A stretch of DNA of 64,000 bases from Rhizophagus clarus (taxonomy: Eukaryota; Glomeromycota; Glomeromycetes; Glomerales; Glomeraceae): positions 248,001-312,000 of the forward strand of contig BLAL01000183.1 of NCBI GenBank assembly GCA_015698045.1, written 5' to 3'. The notes below the pieces were generated by a model. The model searched no databases, was not told the DNA's origin, and saw only the letters and a list, made by a program, of their open reading frames with translations. The translations under genes and the position numbers were made by a program. This document shows positions 34,548 to 46,065 of the stretch, piece after piece; position 1 is the stretch's first letter, and the number at the start of each line of letters is the position of its first letter.

Positions 34548-36476
34548 GAATTATTATTATTTAGTAAAAAAAAAAGAATTTTTTTTTTTTAGAAAAAAGA
34601 GTGAAAATAGAATGATTAATCCTTTCTTATTATCTTTTTCAAAGTTTATAGTGCATAAATAGTTCATGTACCTACATCCAAATCTGTTAATTTAATTTGT
34701 TATTGTGATGTATTCATGTAGAATTACAAAATGTGCGTACATATTATTTTATTCTTGCGCAGATTTGTGAATCTCCAATGTCTCCAATGACAAATTCTTT
34801 TATAATAAATTTTTACATATGTCTCGTCATCGAAATTCGTAACTATCTTTAAAATTGATAGAATAAAAAATTGTTTTTTTACTTTTAGTATTTAAAGACT
34901 ATGTTTAAAATAAGTTTTTTTACCATGAATATTATTAACTAAACCTCCTTAATAAAATAAATTTGTGTTACTTATAAGTTTTCATTCAAACTCATGACTT
35001 CCACATGATAATTGTTGACCAACCAATAAAGGATTATCGTTAGTTCTTCTTGTGCCGCACTTTGTTTACTTCTTTTTATCAAATATAAACCAATAAAGTA
35101 TGTATTTGGAGTTTTATTTTTTAGGATTAATAAATTTTAAAATGAGAAACAAGAAATTTATAAAAAAAATGTGTATATATATGAGAGATTATTTTTATAA
35201 AAGGGAATCAAAAAAATACTTTATAAAAGGAATCGTTTAAGTTTAGTTAAATATTATATACGGTAAATTCCTTGTTCATTATTTACTTTTTTAAGTTAGT
35301 TGGATTAAGATATTAAATATTTGTTTAAATAAAAATGCAAGGAGGAACAAACGAAAAGAAAAAAAATTACCTGTAGTATCTTTTATTGGATCATTAACAA
35401 TTACGCACATTACGTCATTTGCGAAATGCATAAGCTTACATATACTATTATACTAAATTATTAAGAAACAAAAGACCTGTATTAAAGATCGTAATGATCG
35501 GTGCAATGGACACGATACGAAATCTAAATATCTAATGCAGGTGTTTGACAAACCATTTGAATTATGAAATTTCAAAATTAACCGGATTTGGCACGTGTAT
35601 TTTATATAGGCTTTTACATAAATGGATATAATACATTGAAAAAAGTGAATCAACTAACCCCCTCGTTAGATCGAACATGATGTGAGATTAACCGGCAGCA
35701 CAAACTTGCAGTAACACATAACAACTAACCTGTTAGCTGTAAAGATTTTACAATCAGGATTACTAACCAATTTTTTGTGATTCATAATTATTACTTTTAT
35801 TTGCACCAAAATCTTTCATTGGTTAATGGGATGATCAATTTTCGTCAGCCAATAAATATATTGTTATCACGTGATTCACATAGACCTATATAATAAACTG
35901 GTAGTTAAAAATGTTAAAATGTTCTTATTTCACAAACTTTTCTTTAGAACTTACTAAAAAAATACATATTTTTTTATTTTAATTATTAATAAAAAATAGT
36001 TAAAAACTAAAAAAAAAAAATAAAAAAAAAATATAAATATTGTTAAAATATATACTTTTTTATATAATTTTCTCTTATTTTACATATAACTTCAGTTTAC
36101 AGTTTAAGCATTCTAGTTATATCAAATTCCAATAAAGTGGTCAAATTTTTTTGTGTAAATATAATATTTGATCTAAATTATAAAATTAATACAATTTCAG
36201 CTAGTATTATAAATACAACAATCAAAAGTACAGAAAAGAAGTATAAATAAATCTTTTTTTTCAATTGTAATTATTAATACAAAAGTTATTTTATATACAA
36301 ATTGTAAGGATAAAATAAAGTAAAGCTTAAATAGATATAAAGATTATTTACATAATTGGATAAATAAAGATACTAAACCAAATTGGAGTATAATAACATA
36401 ATAATAACATAGTAGATCCTTTGGCTGTCAATTTAAAACTATAAGAATTTATAATTTAAAAAATCTATTTTATATA
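34547..36476. other. Gene-free stretch
   Basis: Upstream flank of the coiled-coil gene. Two CCAAT-type words (ACCAACCAATAAAGG near 35021, CAGCCAATAAAT near 35846) and a CACGTG near 35870 could be regulatory. The 66-codon frame at 35453-35653 (-) has no motif. No gene called. Confidence 0.4.
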
Positions 36477-36478
36477 TA

Positions 36479-38282
36479 CTGTATTCTTCCGTTTTTAAGC
36501 ACCACCCGAATTTAAGCACCACCCCGACTTTTGTCAAAAAAACTTGAAAAACAAAAATAAGCACCACCCCAAATTTGAAAATTTTTTTTATATTTTATTC
36601 AAAATAAATTTTATTTTTATGATGCATCATTTTACAATTCTTCTAATTCATCAGCTGAATCACTATCTATATCTACAATTTCCCTCTCATTTTCATCAAT
36701 TTCTTCCACCCTTTCATCTTGTCCAAACAAATCATCTTCTGACCCATCCATTGCATTACTAATACCACATTTTTTAAATGATTTTACAATCATTTCTCTT
36801 GGAATTTCTGCCCAAACTTCAAGTATCCATTTACAAATAATATCATACCCAGGTTTTTTTAAATTCCCACCTTTAGTATAAGAAAATTGACCTGAACTCA
36901 TCCAAATGTTCCACTTTTCACGAAGTTTATCCTTAAATGGTTTGTTAAGACAAACATCAAGTGGTTGAACAATAGAAGTAAGACCACCAGGAATGATTGC
37001 TAAATCAGTGTTTTCACTACGTGCAATATTTTTTATAGCATCCGTTTTGTGACCTTCAAAACTATCCATAACAAGAAAAGATTTTCGTTTATTAATTTCA
37101 TTTCCTCCTGGTCTTTTTTTCCAAACCTTATTGAACCAGGTTTTCATTCCAAATTCATCCATCCATCCTTTTGGATGCATCATTACAATAATTCCGGAAG
37201 GTAAATTTTTTGGCATTTGTTTACCTTTAAAGATAACAATTGGTGGTAACTTCGTACCATCAGCAAGAACTGTAAGAACACATGTAAACCGGTTTTTTTC
37301 ATTTCCAGTTGTCCGAACCTGCACAGATTTAACGCCACGATTTTCAATAGTTAAATTCCCAACCATGTCAAAATAAACTGGCGTTTCATCCATATTGCCA
37401 ATTTCGCAAAGTTCATATTCAAATTGTTTTCGTTTTTTAATAATAAACCGCTGAAACTCCAGGAGTTTTTCACTAAGTTGAGCAGGGAGTTTTTGGCCAA
37501 TTTTTGTTTTACGTCGCAATGAAAATCCACTCCGTTTAAGAAAACCATAAAACCAACGATCAGAGGCAAGGAAATTTTCACTATTCAAATAAATATGAGC
37601 AAACTCTTTTATCAAAATTTCTTTCATATAAATTTTAACCATTTTAGGAGTTACAGCAATACCATCCTTTCGAAATTCTATAACCCATGTTTTTAAACTA
37701 GCTTCAGCTTCGGGATATTGTGGTTTTCTTCCTGCACCAACGCGTCGATTTTTCCCATTTGCTGACTTGAGTTTGTCTTCATGTTTTTCTCAACGCGAAA
37801 TCATTGAGTGATCAATAGAAAAATTCCGCGCAGCTGCTCTTTGTCCACGTTCTTTCGCATATAACAAAATTTTAAGCTTCTCACTTGCAGAATATGATGA
37901 CCTTTGAACTTTTGGCATCGCGTGTGAAAAAAAAAAATAAGGGGTAAAATGGATCATCATAATTATAAAAAAAAAATGTTTCGGTAAAAAATCTGAAGTG
38001 CGAATGAAAAAAATTTTTATGAGAGATTTGAAGAAATGTTTATTTTTTAAAACTCTTTTTAAAAAAAAATTTTTAAATTTTCTTTTTTTTAAATAAAGTA
38101 CCGTAATAAATTTTTTTTTTTTTAACGACAGTATTATGTAAAGGGGTTAAAAATGACTAATACGAATATGACTAAAAGCGCAAAAAAAGTGTAAAAAAAA
38201 AACTTCCGATTTTAAGCACCACCCTAAACTTTCGCAAAAATTTTCCCCTAAAAAGGTGGTGCTTAAAAACGGAAGAATACGG
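36479..38282 (-). mobile_element. pogo-like DNA transposon, nearly whole (1804 bp)
   Basis: Inverted ends of 28 bp, CYGTATTCTTCCG followed by TTTTTAAGCACCACC, differ at one base. TA lies on both outer sides (36477-36478 and 38283-38284), the duplication typical of the pogo/Tc1 superfamily. The word AAGCACCACCC recurs inside each end (about 36513, 36559 and, on the right, 38213), probably extra transposase binding sites. The element carries a single transposase gene on the minus strand. High end identity suggests recent movement. Confidence 0.9.
36632..37918 (-). pseudogene. pogo/Tigger-type DDE transposase with one in-frame stop
   Basis: From ATG 37918 the frame runs 428 codons to the stop at 36632 with a single TGA at codon 43 (37792-37790), where the context SR-stop-EKHEDKLK suggests a former Trp codon. 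The N-terminal part (SSYSASEKLKILLYAKERGQ, RAAARNFSIDHSMISR) is a helix-turn-helix, followed by a second CENP-B-like helix block (EFAHIYLNSENFLASDRWFY, GFLKRSGFSLRRKTK). The DDE core has MDETPVYFDM (first Asp), FLVMDSFEGHKTD (second) and VQPLDVCLNKPFKDKLREKW (third). The C-terminus is acidic. From Met 37642 a 336-aa open frame lacks part of the DNA-binding region. Without read-through the copy is probably inactive or only just inactivated. Confidence 0.9.
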
Positions 38283-38369
38283 TAATTTACTTATACAGGT
38301 AAAATAATCAATTGATAGTATATACAGTTATCATTGAATATAATAAACTCTTAGTTTTAAAGGATTTAG

Positions 38370-38539
38370 TTTAGTATATAGAGACCTGTATAGCAAAATA
38401 AAGAGCCAATTATAAAAAAAATTTTTTAAGTTTATATAATAATTATACATTAATTTTACTAAAAATTACAGATATGATAAAATTTTGAAAAAAAATTTTT
38501 AAACTTCTTGTTTTACTATATAGGTCTTTATATAGTAAA
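38370..38539. mobile_element. Small MITE, 170 bp
   Basis: Ends TTTAGTATATAGAGACC and, reversed, TTTACTATATAAAGACC, continuing to TGTATAGCAAAA / TATATAGTAAAA: about 30-bp inverted ends with several mismatches. Interior is A/T only. No clear target duplication. Confidence 0.55.
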
Positions 38540-39133
38540 TTTATTATATAAATACTGAACTGTCTTGGATAATTCTGGCTAAATTTATAGTGCTGATTAA
38601 AATCATAATTTCAAATGATATAAATAAATATTAATTATTATTAACTAAGGATTTTGAATATCTTTTATTTAAATCAGATATAATATATAATAAATTTTTT
38701 AATTTGGGATATTTTAGTTAATATTAATGCTATTAAAATAAAATTTATACTATTAAATTTATCTTATTAAGACAAATTCAATAATATAAAATTCATTAAA
38801 TTCCAATCAAATGTACCATGTGTACTTTTCTTGTAATTGCAGAAAAAAAAGACTAAGTGACTGCCAGTTTAAATACTACATTAAATTTTTTTCTCTTAAA
38901 GGTGTTAAAAAAAAAAATAAGAAAAATGATTTAATGTATTTTAAAATTATTTAATAAAAAAATGATCGTTAATATTTTTTAAGTTATACTATTAATATTT
39001 TTTTTTAAGTTATTTAATTAAAAAATGACTTTTAATATTTTTTAAAATCATTTTAAATAATAAAATTTAAGATTAAGTTTTTTTTATTATAGCAGGACTA
39101 CATTTATTAATATTTATTTTTTAATTATAATTC

Positions 39134-39560
39134 CATCAGGAAATTTTATAGTGCGAAAAGTTGCGCAAGATTACACATCGTAATATTTCGTAAGTTTCCA
39201 GATCCGCCGCAAGTTTGCGGAAGAGTAATATTTCGTAACTTTTTAAAATATTTCAAAATATTATGATATGCAAAGTTTCGTAATTTTACGGTTCGTAATA
39301 TTCCGTAATTTTACGCATTTGCAATATTTCGTAATTTTACATAATATTTCGTAAGTTTTCAGACCCGCTGCAAGTTTGCGTAAGCGTAATATTTTGTAAC
39401 TTTTTAAAATATTTCGAAATATTACGATATGCGTAATTTTACGGTTCGTAATATTGTGTAATTTTAGTGCGTAATATTTCGCAACTTTTTAAAATATTTT
39501 GACGATTCGTAATTTTACATAAATATTTTGTAATGTTTCAAAATTCATTTTTGTACTATA
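39134..39560. repeat. CGTAATATTTCGTAA tandem repeats behind a CATCAGGAAATTTTATAG end
   Basis: Starts CATCAGGAAATTTTATAG then GCGAAAAGTTGCGCAAG. After this come two units of about 168 bp with GCAAGTTTGCG-AAG-GTAATATTT and many CGTAATATT words. The same end, inverted, closes a related array at 47495. Confidence 0.7.
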
Positions 39561-39599
39561 AGTTTATATAATGTATATTTTATTAGATATAATATGAAT

Positions 39600-40200
39600 T
39601 AAATTATAAAAATTACAAGTATTTATTACTATATACAGAATATATAAAAGTAAAAAAAGAAAAAGTAACGATACAATTAGATGTAAAAAGAAGAGAAACA
39701 GCTATAGTAACGTTGGTATTAGATATAAAGATAAAAGAAATATTGTTAGTATTGTTAGTATTAAGGTAAAAAGAGTTAAAGAAACAGTAGAAACATGGAT
39801 ATTATCGTTAGTATTAAAGTACAAGTAAAAGAAAAAAAGAAAACGTAGATAGTATTGTTAGTATTATGATATAAAGTAACAATTAGGGTAAAAACCACGT
39901 TAGTATTAAAACAATTAGTATTAATAAACAAATATTTCTATACCTGCAAAGAATAAACTAAAAATAAAAGAAAGAGGAGACAAAATAAAAAATAAACATG
40001 TTGTTAGTATTAAGTAAAAGGAGTAAAAAAAACATAATTAGTATTATTAGTATCGATCGTTAGTATTAAAGTACAAGTAAAAAGAAATAAAGGAAACATG
40101 TATATTATTATCAGTATTATGATACAAAGTAAAAAAGAAGTAAAAAATAATGAAATAATTATTATTAATAAACAAATATTTCTATATCTGCAAAGCAATA
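39600..40200. repeat. GTTAGTATT purine-rich repeats
   Basis: Degenerate repeats of GTTAGTATTA with AAAGTACAAGTAAAAGAAA spacers; same family as 22740-22930 and 24340-24610. Open frames on the opposite strand are by-products. Confidence 0.55.
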
Positions 40201-40483
40201 AATTATGAAATATATGTAAATATTCTATATATAATTAAAAAATATTGAACAAAAGGATAAAGAAATAATAAAAAGAAGAGAAAAATATTGAACAAAAAAA
40301 TAAAGAAATAATGAGACAAAAAATAAATAGGACAAAAAACGCGTGCAGATTAAATCATATGCAAGAATCAGCCTAATTTTGATTGGCCAGAAAATACGAT
40401 ACTGTATGCACAATCATATCATGCAGATTTATTTATTTAATTATCAACAACGTGGGCGTGACATAAATAAATCGTGACTGAAA

Positions 40484-40600
40484 CTTGTGTTCAATTTGTG
40501 TTCAATTTGTGTTGATAATTCTGGTAAAAAATTATTAATTTTGGCCAAATTTTGTTAAATTTGTTAAATTTGTGTTGAATTTGTGTTGAATTTGTGTTGC
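40484..40600. repeat. 11-12 bp repeat AATTTGTGTTG
   Basis: AATTTGTGTTC/G repeated about seven times around a CTGGTAAAAAATTATT spacer. Similar in length and wording to the GAATTTGTACA arrays at 7.7-8.1 and 12.4 kb. Confidence 0.7.
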
Positions 40601-41321
40601 GTAATTTTTTATTTATCACAAGGAGATAATATTTAGTAATTGCATGTACGATGTACAAGATTTTTTTTATGATTTTTTTAAGAAATGTACGCAAAATATT
40701 TAATCAGAATATAATTATTTTTAATTAAATTGATTAAAAAAAATTAATTTTTTTAAGAAATGTATGCGAAATATTTAAAATTCAATAGAATGTGCTAATA
40801 ATAAATTGCATATGCGCCGATCCTTGGAATTAGCTTAAATTAAGAATTTTTAATAAAAAATTAGTAAACAGTGCAAAATACGATTGTGTTACACATTCAT
40901 CTTATCAATCTTATGTAGAATAATCAGAAAATAAAAAAATTTTTTACAACTTGTACTTAAAAATTAAAGTAATAACGACTTTTTATAACCCATCAACTAT
41001 TTTAAGAACCCATCACTTTTTACACCAGTTGCAAATAAAAGTTTTGTGAATACAATAGTAGTTATTTGCAGTTGTTAATGGTATTATTTATTCTCCAAAA
41101 GCTTTTTCATGATGTAAAATAATTAAATAAGGCAGTAAGAATAACCAGGTTTCATATGAATTTGCTATAATATTTAAAGAATTTTGAAAATAAAGAAATA
41201 ACCAAAATTTTCATTATCTTTTATTAATTTTTAATTTTAAAAATTTTGTTTTTAAAATATGGAGACAAAGAATCTTCCTTTGTATCATTTACCGACAATG
41301 ATTTTAAAACTAACAATGATT
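40601..41321. other. Gene-free stretch
   Basis: AT-rich with no supported gene. It becomes less AT-rich toward 41330, where the downstream flank of the cassette array begins. Confidence 0.35.
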
Positions 41322-41531
41322 TTAAAACTCATGCAGGCTCCTCTTAGGGAAATCACTTAACCGACATTGAAATCTCGTGATATTTAAATCCACCAGTACG
41401 AAAACTTTGACTTTTAGATAGATGATCGTTATCACAGAGCCTTGCGAATGTCGTAATCTCCTTGACCATATACTCTTGACCTCAATTGTCCTTAATTCCA
41501 AAAGTCCGGTCGTGCTTTTCGTCTGGCAACA
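41322..41531 (-). other. Open frame reading out of the last array exon (69 codons)
   Basis: Going down the minus strand, the final array exon starts TGTTGCCAGACG at 41531 and has no GTAAGG donor. One frame stays open from there for 69 codons (CCQTKSTTGLLELRTIEVKS near the start, RLSDFPKRSLHEF at the end) to a TAA at 41322. If the array is transcribed, this could be its terminal exon. Base composition is less AT-rich than the surroundings. No family is recognised and an open frame of this size can arise by chance. Confidence 0.3.
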
Positions 41532-43665
41532 CTACAAAAAAGAAAAAAAAAAAAAAAATAAATAATTAATTAATTAATTAAAAAAAAACAACGAAAAAAT
41601 TCACCCCAACCCTCCCTTACCTTAATTCCAATAGTCCGGTCGTGCTTTTCGTCCGGCAACACTACAAAAAAGAAAAAAAAAAATTACTAATTAATTAATT
41701 AAATAAAAAAACCAACGAAAAACACCACCCCAACCCTCCCTTACCTTACTTAATTCCAATAGTCCGGTCGTGCTTTTCGTCTGGCAACACTACAAAAAAG
41801 AAAAAATAATAATAATTAATTAATTAAATAAAAAAAAACCGAAAAACACCACCCTAACCCTCCCTTACCTTACTTAATTCCAATAGTCTGGTCGTGCTTT
41901 TCGTCCAGCAACACTACAAAAAAGAAAAAAAAATAATAATAATAATTAATTAATTAAATAAAAAAAAAACAACAAAAAGCATCTCCCCAACACTTCCTTA
42001 CCTTAATTGTCCTTAATTCCAAAAGTCTTTCGTCCGGCAACACTACAAAAAAGAAAAAAGAAAAAAAAAATAGTTAATTAAATAAAAAAAAACCCGAAAA
42101 ACACCACCCCAACCCTCCCTTACCTTAATTCCAATAGTCCGGTCGTGCTTTTCGTCCGGCAACACTACAAAAAAGAAAAAAAAAAAAAAATAAATAAATA
42201 ATTAATTAATTAAAAAAAACAACGAAAAAATTCACCCCAACCCTCCCTTACCTTAATTCCAATAGTCCGGTCGTGCTTTTCGTCCGGCAATACTACAAAA
42301 AAGAAAAAAAAAATTACTAATTAATTAATTAAATAAAAAAAAAACCCGAAAAACACCACCCCAACCCTCCCTTACCTTAATTCCAATAGTCCGGTCATGC
42401 TTTTCGTCTGTTGAAACTACGAAAAGAAAAAAAAAAAAATAATTAATTAATTAAATAAAAAAAAACAACGAAAAACATCACCCCAACCCTCCCTTACCTT
42501 AATTCCAAAAGTCCGGTCCTGCTTTTCGTCCGGCAACACTACAAAAAAGAAAAAAGAAAAAAGAAAAAAAGAATAATTAATTAATTAAATAAAAAAAAAA
42601 CAACGAAAAGCATCTCCCCAACACTTCCTTACCTTAATTGTCCTTAATTCCAAAAGTCTTTCGTCCGGCAACACTACAAAAAAGAAAAAAGAAAAAAAAT
42701 AGTTAATTAAATAAAAAAAACCCGAAAAACACCACCCCAACCCTCCCTTACCTTAATTCCAATAGTCCGGTCGTACTTTTCGTCTGGCAACACTACAAAA
42801 AAGAAAAAAGAAAAAAAAAATAATTAATTAAATAAAAAAAAACCCCGAAAAACACCACCCCAACCCTCCCTTACCTTAATTCCAATAGTCCGGTCGTACT
42901 TTTCGTCCGGCAACACTACAAAAAAGAAAAAAAAAAAATAATTAATTAATTAAATAAAAAAAAAACCAAAAAACACCACCCTAACCCTCCCTTACCTTAA
43001 TTCCAATAGTCCAGTCATGCTTTTCATCCGGCAACACTACAAAAAAGAAAAAAAAAAATAATTAATTAAATAAAAAAAAACCGAAAAACACCACCCCAAC
43101 CCTCCCTTACCTTAATTCCAATAGTCCGGTCGTACTTTTCGTCTGGCAATATTACAAAAAAGAAAAAAGAAAAAAAAATAATTAATTAAATAAAAAAAAA
43201 CCCCGAAAAACACCACCCCAACCCTCCCTTACCTTAATTCCAATAGTCCGGTTATGCTTTTCGTCCGGCAACACTACAAAAAAGAAAAAAAAAAATAATT
43301 AATTAATTAAATAAAAAAAAAACTGAAAAACACCACCCTAACCCTCCCTTACCTTAATTCCAATAGTCTGGTCGTGCTTTTCATCCGGCAACACTACAAA
43401 AAAGAAAAAAGAAAAAAGAAAAAAAGAATAATTAATTAAATAAAAAAAAAACCCGAAAAACACCACCCTAACCCTCCCTTACCTTAATTCCAATAGTCCG
43501 GTCATGCTTTTCGTCTGGCAACACTACAAAAAAGAAAAAAGAAAAAAGAAAAAAAGAATAATTAATTAAATAAAAAAAAAACCGAAAAACACCACTCTAA
43601 CCCTCCCTTACCTTAATTCCAATAGTCCGGTCGTGCTTTTCGTCTGGCAACATCACAAAAAAAAA
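41481..43665 (-). repeat. 18-copy tandem array; each unit resembles an exon plus an intron
   Basis: Period about 125 bp. On the minus strand each unit is: T-rich tract, TTTTTTCTTTTTTGTAG, an exon-like 41-nt piece (starts TGTTGCCGGACG, ends TTGGAATTAAG), then GTAAGGGAGGGTTGGGGTGG and a variable A/T part with TTAATTAATTAA. Copy 2, for instance, has its exon piece at 41621-41661. Two copies (near 42010-42050 and 42640-42675) have a rearranged exon, with ten bases gained and ten lost, yet still 41 nt; the last copy is 51 nt. Copies 1-5 and 6-10 form a higher-order repeat of about 630 bp, copies 11-13 and 14-16 another. Because 41 is not divisible by three, chained exons shift frame each time and meet a TAA in the third. 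Confidence 0.9.
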
Positions 43666-44237
43666 AAATTTTTTTTTCAAGATCAGATATTCGGATTATC
43701 TGATTAGATCAGCAAGTCACATGTGGGGCGAATAATTCGTTATAGTGTTGAATTTTTTTTTATTTAATTTTATTTGATCAATTAAAATTGAAATAAAAGA
43801 ATTAAAATTAAAGTTTTAAAAAGTGAATGAAGAGAAACAAATAAAATAGATTACCTAATAAACAAATAAACATTATCACTGATGAAAAAACTGCCAGAGC
43901 CCAGAGGCGCTATATTTTTTTTTTTTTTACGCGTTTACCACTTGTTTACCTAAATAATCGGATCATAATACCGGTTATACCAGTTCAAAAACTGCATATA
44001 TCCCTTTTTTATATCAACTCATGAGATAAGCTTATCGTAAATGGTAAGCGATATTACCTTTTATGTTATAGATAATTAACGCTAGTAGTTTTATTCAGAC
44101 TTAAGCTACTGTAGCGGAAGGAAATTTTTTTTAACATTTTTTTTTTAAAATAAATAATCATTTTTTTTTTATCATTTTTTTTTAAAATAAAAAATCTTTT
44201 TTTTTTTTTAACATTTTTTTTTTAAAATAAATAATCA

Positions 44238-44268
<31 letters not shown>

Positions 44269-44340
44269 AAATAATCATCTTTTTTTTTATCATTTTTTTT
44301 TAAAATAAAAAAATCATTTTTTTTAATTCTTTAGTTAACA
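43666..44340. other. Gene-free stretch with A/T tandem repeats
   Basis: 43680-43760 is less AT-rich (TCAGATATTCGGATTATCTG palindrome-like). 44130-44330 is a tandem of T-run plus AAAATAAA-ATCAT units, about five copies of 45-60 bp. Confidence 0.5.
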
Positions 44341-44600
44341 GCGTCACCTTTAGCTTTGGGATTAAGTGCTGTAACAGGTAAGTTTTTTTTTTTTGCTTTT
44401 ATTCTTTTTTCTTTTTCTCTTATTAACTTGTTCTTTTTTTTTAGGTGTGGCTATTTTTAATTCCATTTCAGTGGAAATTCAAGGTGAGTTTTAATTCTTT
44501 TTTTTGTTTTCTTTTCATTCTTTCCCTTGTTCTTTTACTAAACTTTCTGTCTTTTTTAGATGTGTATCATTTGAGTGAAAATTCAAGTAAGTCTTTTACG
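44341..44600 (+). other. Train of short exon-like pieces between good splice sites
   Basis: Plus-strand exon-like pieces: 44354-44377 (24 nt, before GTAAGT), 44445-44483 (39 nt, after TTTTTTTTAG and before GTGAGT) and 44560-44586 (27 nt, after CTTTTTTAG and before GTAAGT). Introns would be 67 and 76 nt. The last two pieces share a CAGTGGAAATTCAA / GAGTGAAAATTCAA ending, as in a decayed tandem of exon-intron units. No coding family recognised. Confidence 0.45.
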
Positions 44601-45210
44601 TCTCTTTCTCTTGTTATTTTATTTTTCTTTTAAGATGATATTAACTGTTTTCTTTTTCTTTTTTCTATGGGTGGGTGTTCTGGCTTTTCTTTCATTTTTT
44701 ATTTCTCTTATTTTCATGGTTTCTTTCGTTGCTTTTTTTCATTTCTTTAATTTATCTTTGGTTTCTTTCATTGCTTTTTCCATTTCTTTCATTGATCTTT
44801 GATTTCTTTCATTGCTTTTTTTATTTCTCTCATTACTCTTTGGCTTCTTTTGTTGCTTTTTTTTCATTCCCTTTATTGATTTTCATTCCTCCTTTGCTTC
44901 CTTTCATTCTCTTTTATTCCCCCTGTTTTTTTTCATTCGCTATTTGTTTCTTTCATTCCTTTTAATTCCATCTTTGTTTCTTTTATTTTTTTTTTATTCT
45001 CTTTATTCCTTTTCATTTCCCTTTTGTTTTCTCATTCATTTTTATTCTTTTTTTTGTTTCATTCATTCCTTTTTACTATCCTTTATCTTTTTTGTTCCTT
45101 CTTCATTTCTCTTTGATTATCTTTGCTTCCCTTCATCCATTTTCATTTATTTCTTTTTTCCTTTATTCTTCTGTCATCCTTTCTTACTGTATTTTTCATT
45201 CTTATATATT
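44600..45210 (+). repeat. Pyrimidine-rich degenerate repeat
   Basis: About 600 bases of almost pure C/T on the plus strand with recurring CATTTCTTTCATTGCTTTTT. Long open frames here are by-products of the composition. A similar T/C leader sits beside the micro-exon units at 3102-3296 on the minus strand. Confidence 0.7.
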
Positions 45211-45509
45211 GCAGTGCATTTGCAATTAGTACAGAACTATAGCATTAATATTACAGTTAAAATTGTGCAATTGTGGTTCAATTTTTTTATAAAATCATAT
45301 ATACATTGTGGTGTAATTTTTTTTCTTTTGATTAAAATATAATTTCTTTCATACAATTTTCTTTTATAGTGATATTAATTATTATTCAACAAATTATTAA
45401 ATGTGAAATTGTCTTTGTAATTATAGATTTTATAGATTGTAACGTTAAAGTTTTTTTCTTTTTTGTTTGACTAAATATCATTACTATCATATTACCAGTT
45501 ATGGTATAT

Positions 45510-45592
45510 TAAATCTAGCCAAAATTATGTTAAATCTAGCCAAAATTATGTTAAATCTAGCCAAAATTATGTTAATTCTAGCCAAAATTAAA
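45510..45592. repeat. 21-bp tandem repeat, four copies
   Basis: Unit TTAAATCTAGCCAAAATTATG, nearly identical copies. Confidence 0.9.
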
Positions 45593-46065
45593 ATCGTCCT
45601 AAATTGCATTTTTTAAAATTGTACGCACTTTTTTTGGATTATTATATTGCATATCTTTAACTTTTATAATACATTGTATAACAAAATTTAATATATTTGG
45701 ATGATGAAATAAATCCGCCGATATGGTTTTATTTTTAAATATGATATATTGATATTTATATTTAAAACAATTAAACATGTACATGATTTTCAATTATTTT
45801 TAATTGAAATGAAACTGAAATCAAACTAAGATTTTTTTTATTTTTTGATTTAATCATGATATTTATAGATAATCCATATCTGCATGAGATTTAATTAATA
45901 TGTTTAATGATGAAAAGTGTAATAAATTAAATTTTAATTGAAACGAGAAATAAAATCAAACCAAAAAGGTATTGTTCAAATTTTATTTAAAGTGACATTT
46001 TACGACTTTCTTTCAAATTTTTACTCATCCCAAAATCAAATTATAAAATCAAATCTAAACTAATA

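Noticed and set aside
35453-35653. 66-codon minus-strand frame
   Set aside because: No motif, no splice partner, ordinary chance length in a less AT-rich patch.
41481-43665. Tandem direct repeats could be read as a CRISPR array
   Set aside because: Units are contiguous and homologous throughout; there are no unique spacers, no cas genes, and the genome has spliceosomal introns.
44675-45342. Long plus-strand open frames of 96 and 176 codons
   Set aside because: They are Phe/Leu/Ser runs produced by a C/T-rich repeat, overlap each other in several frames, and have no domain signal.
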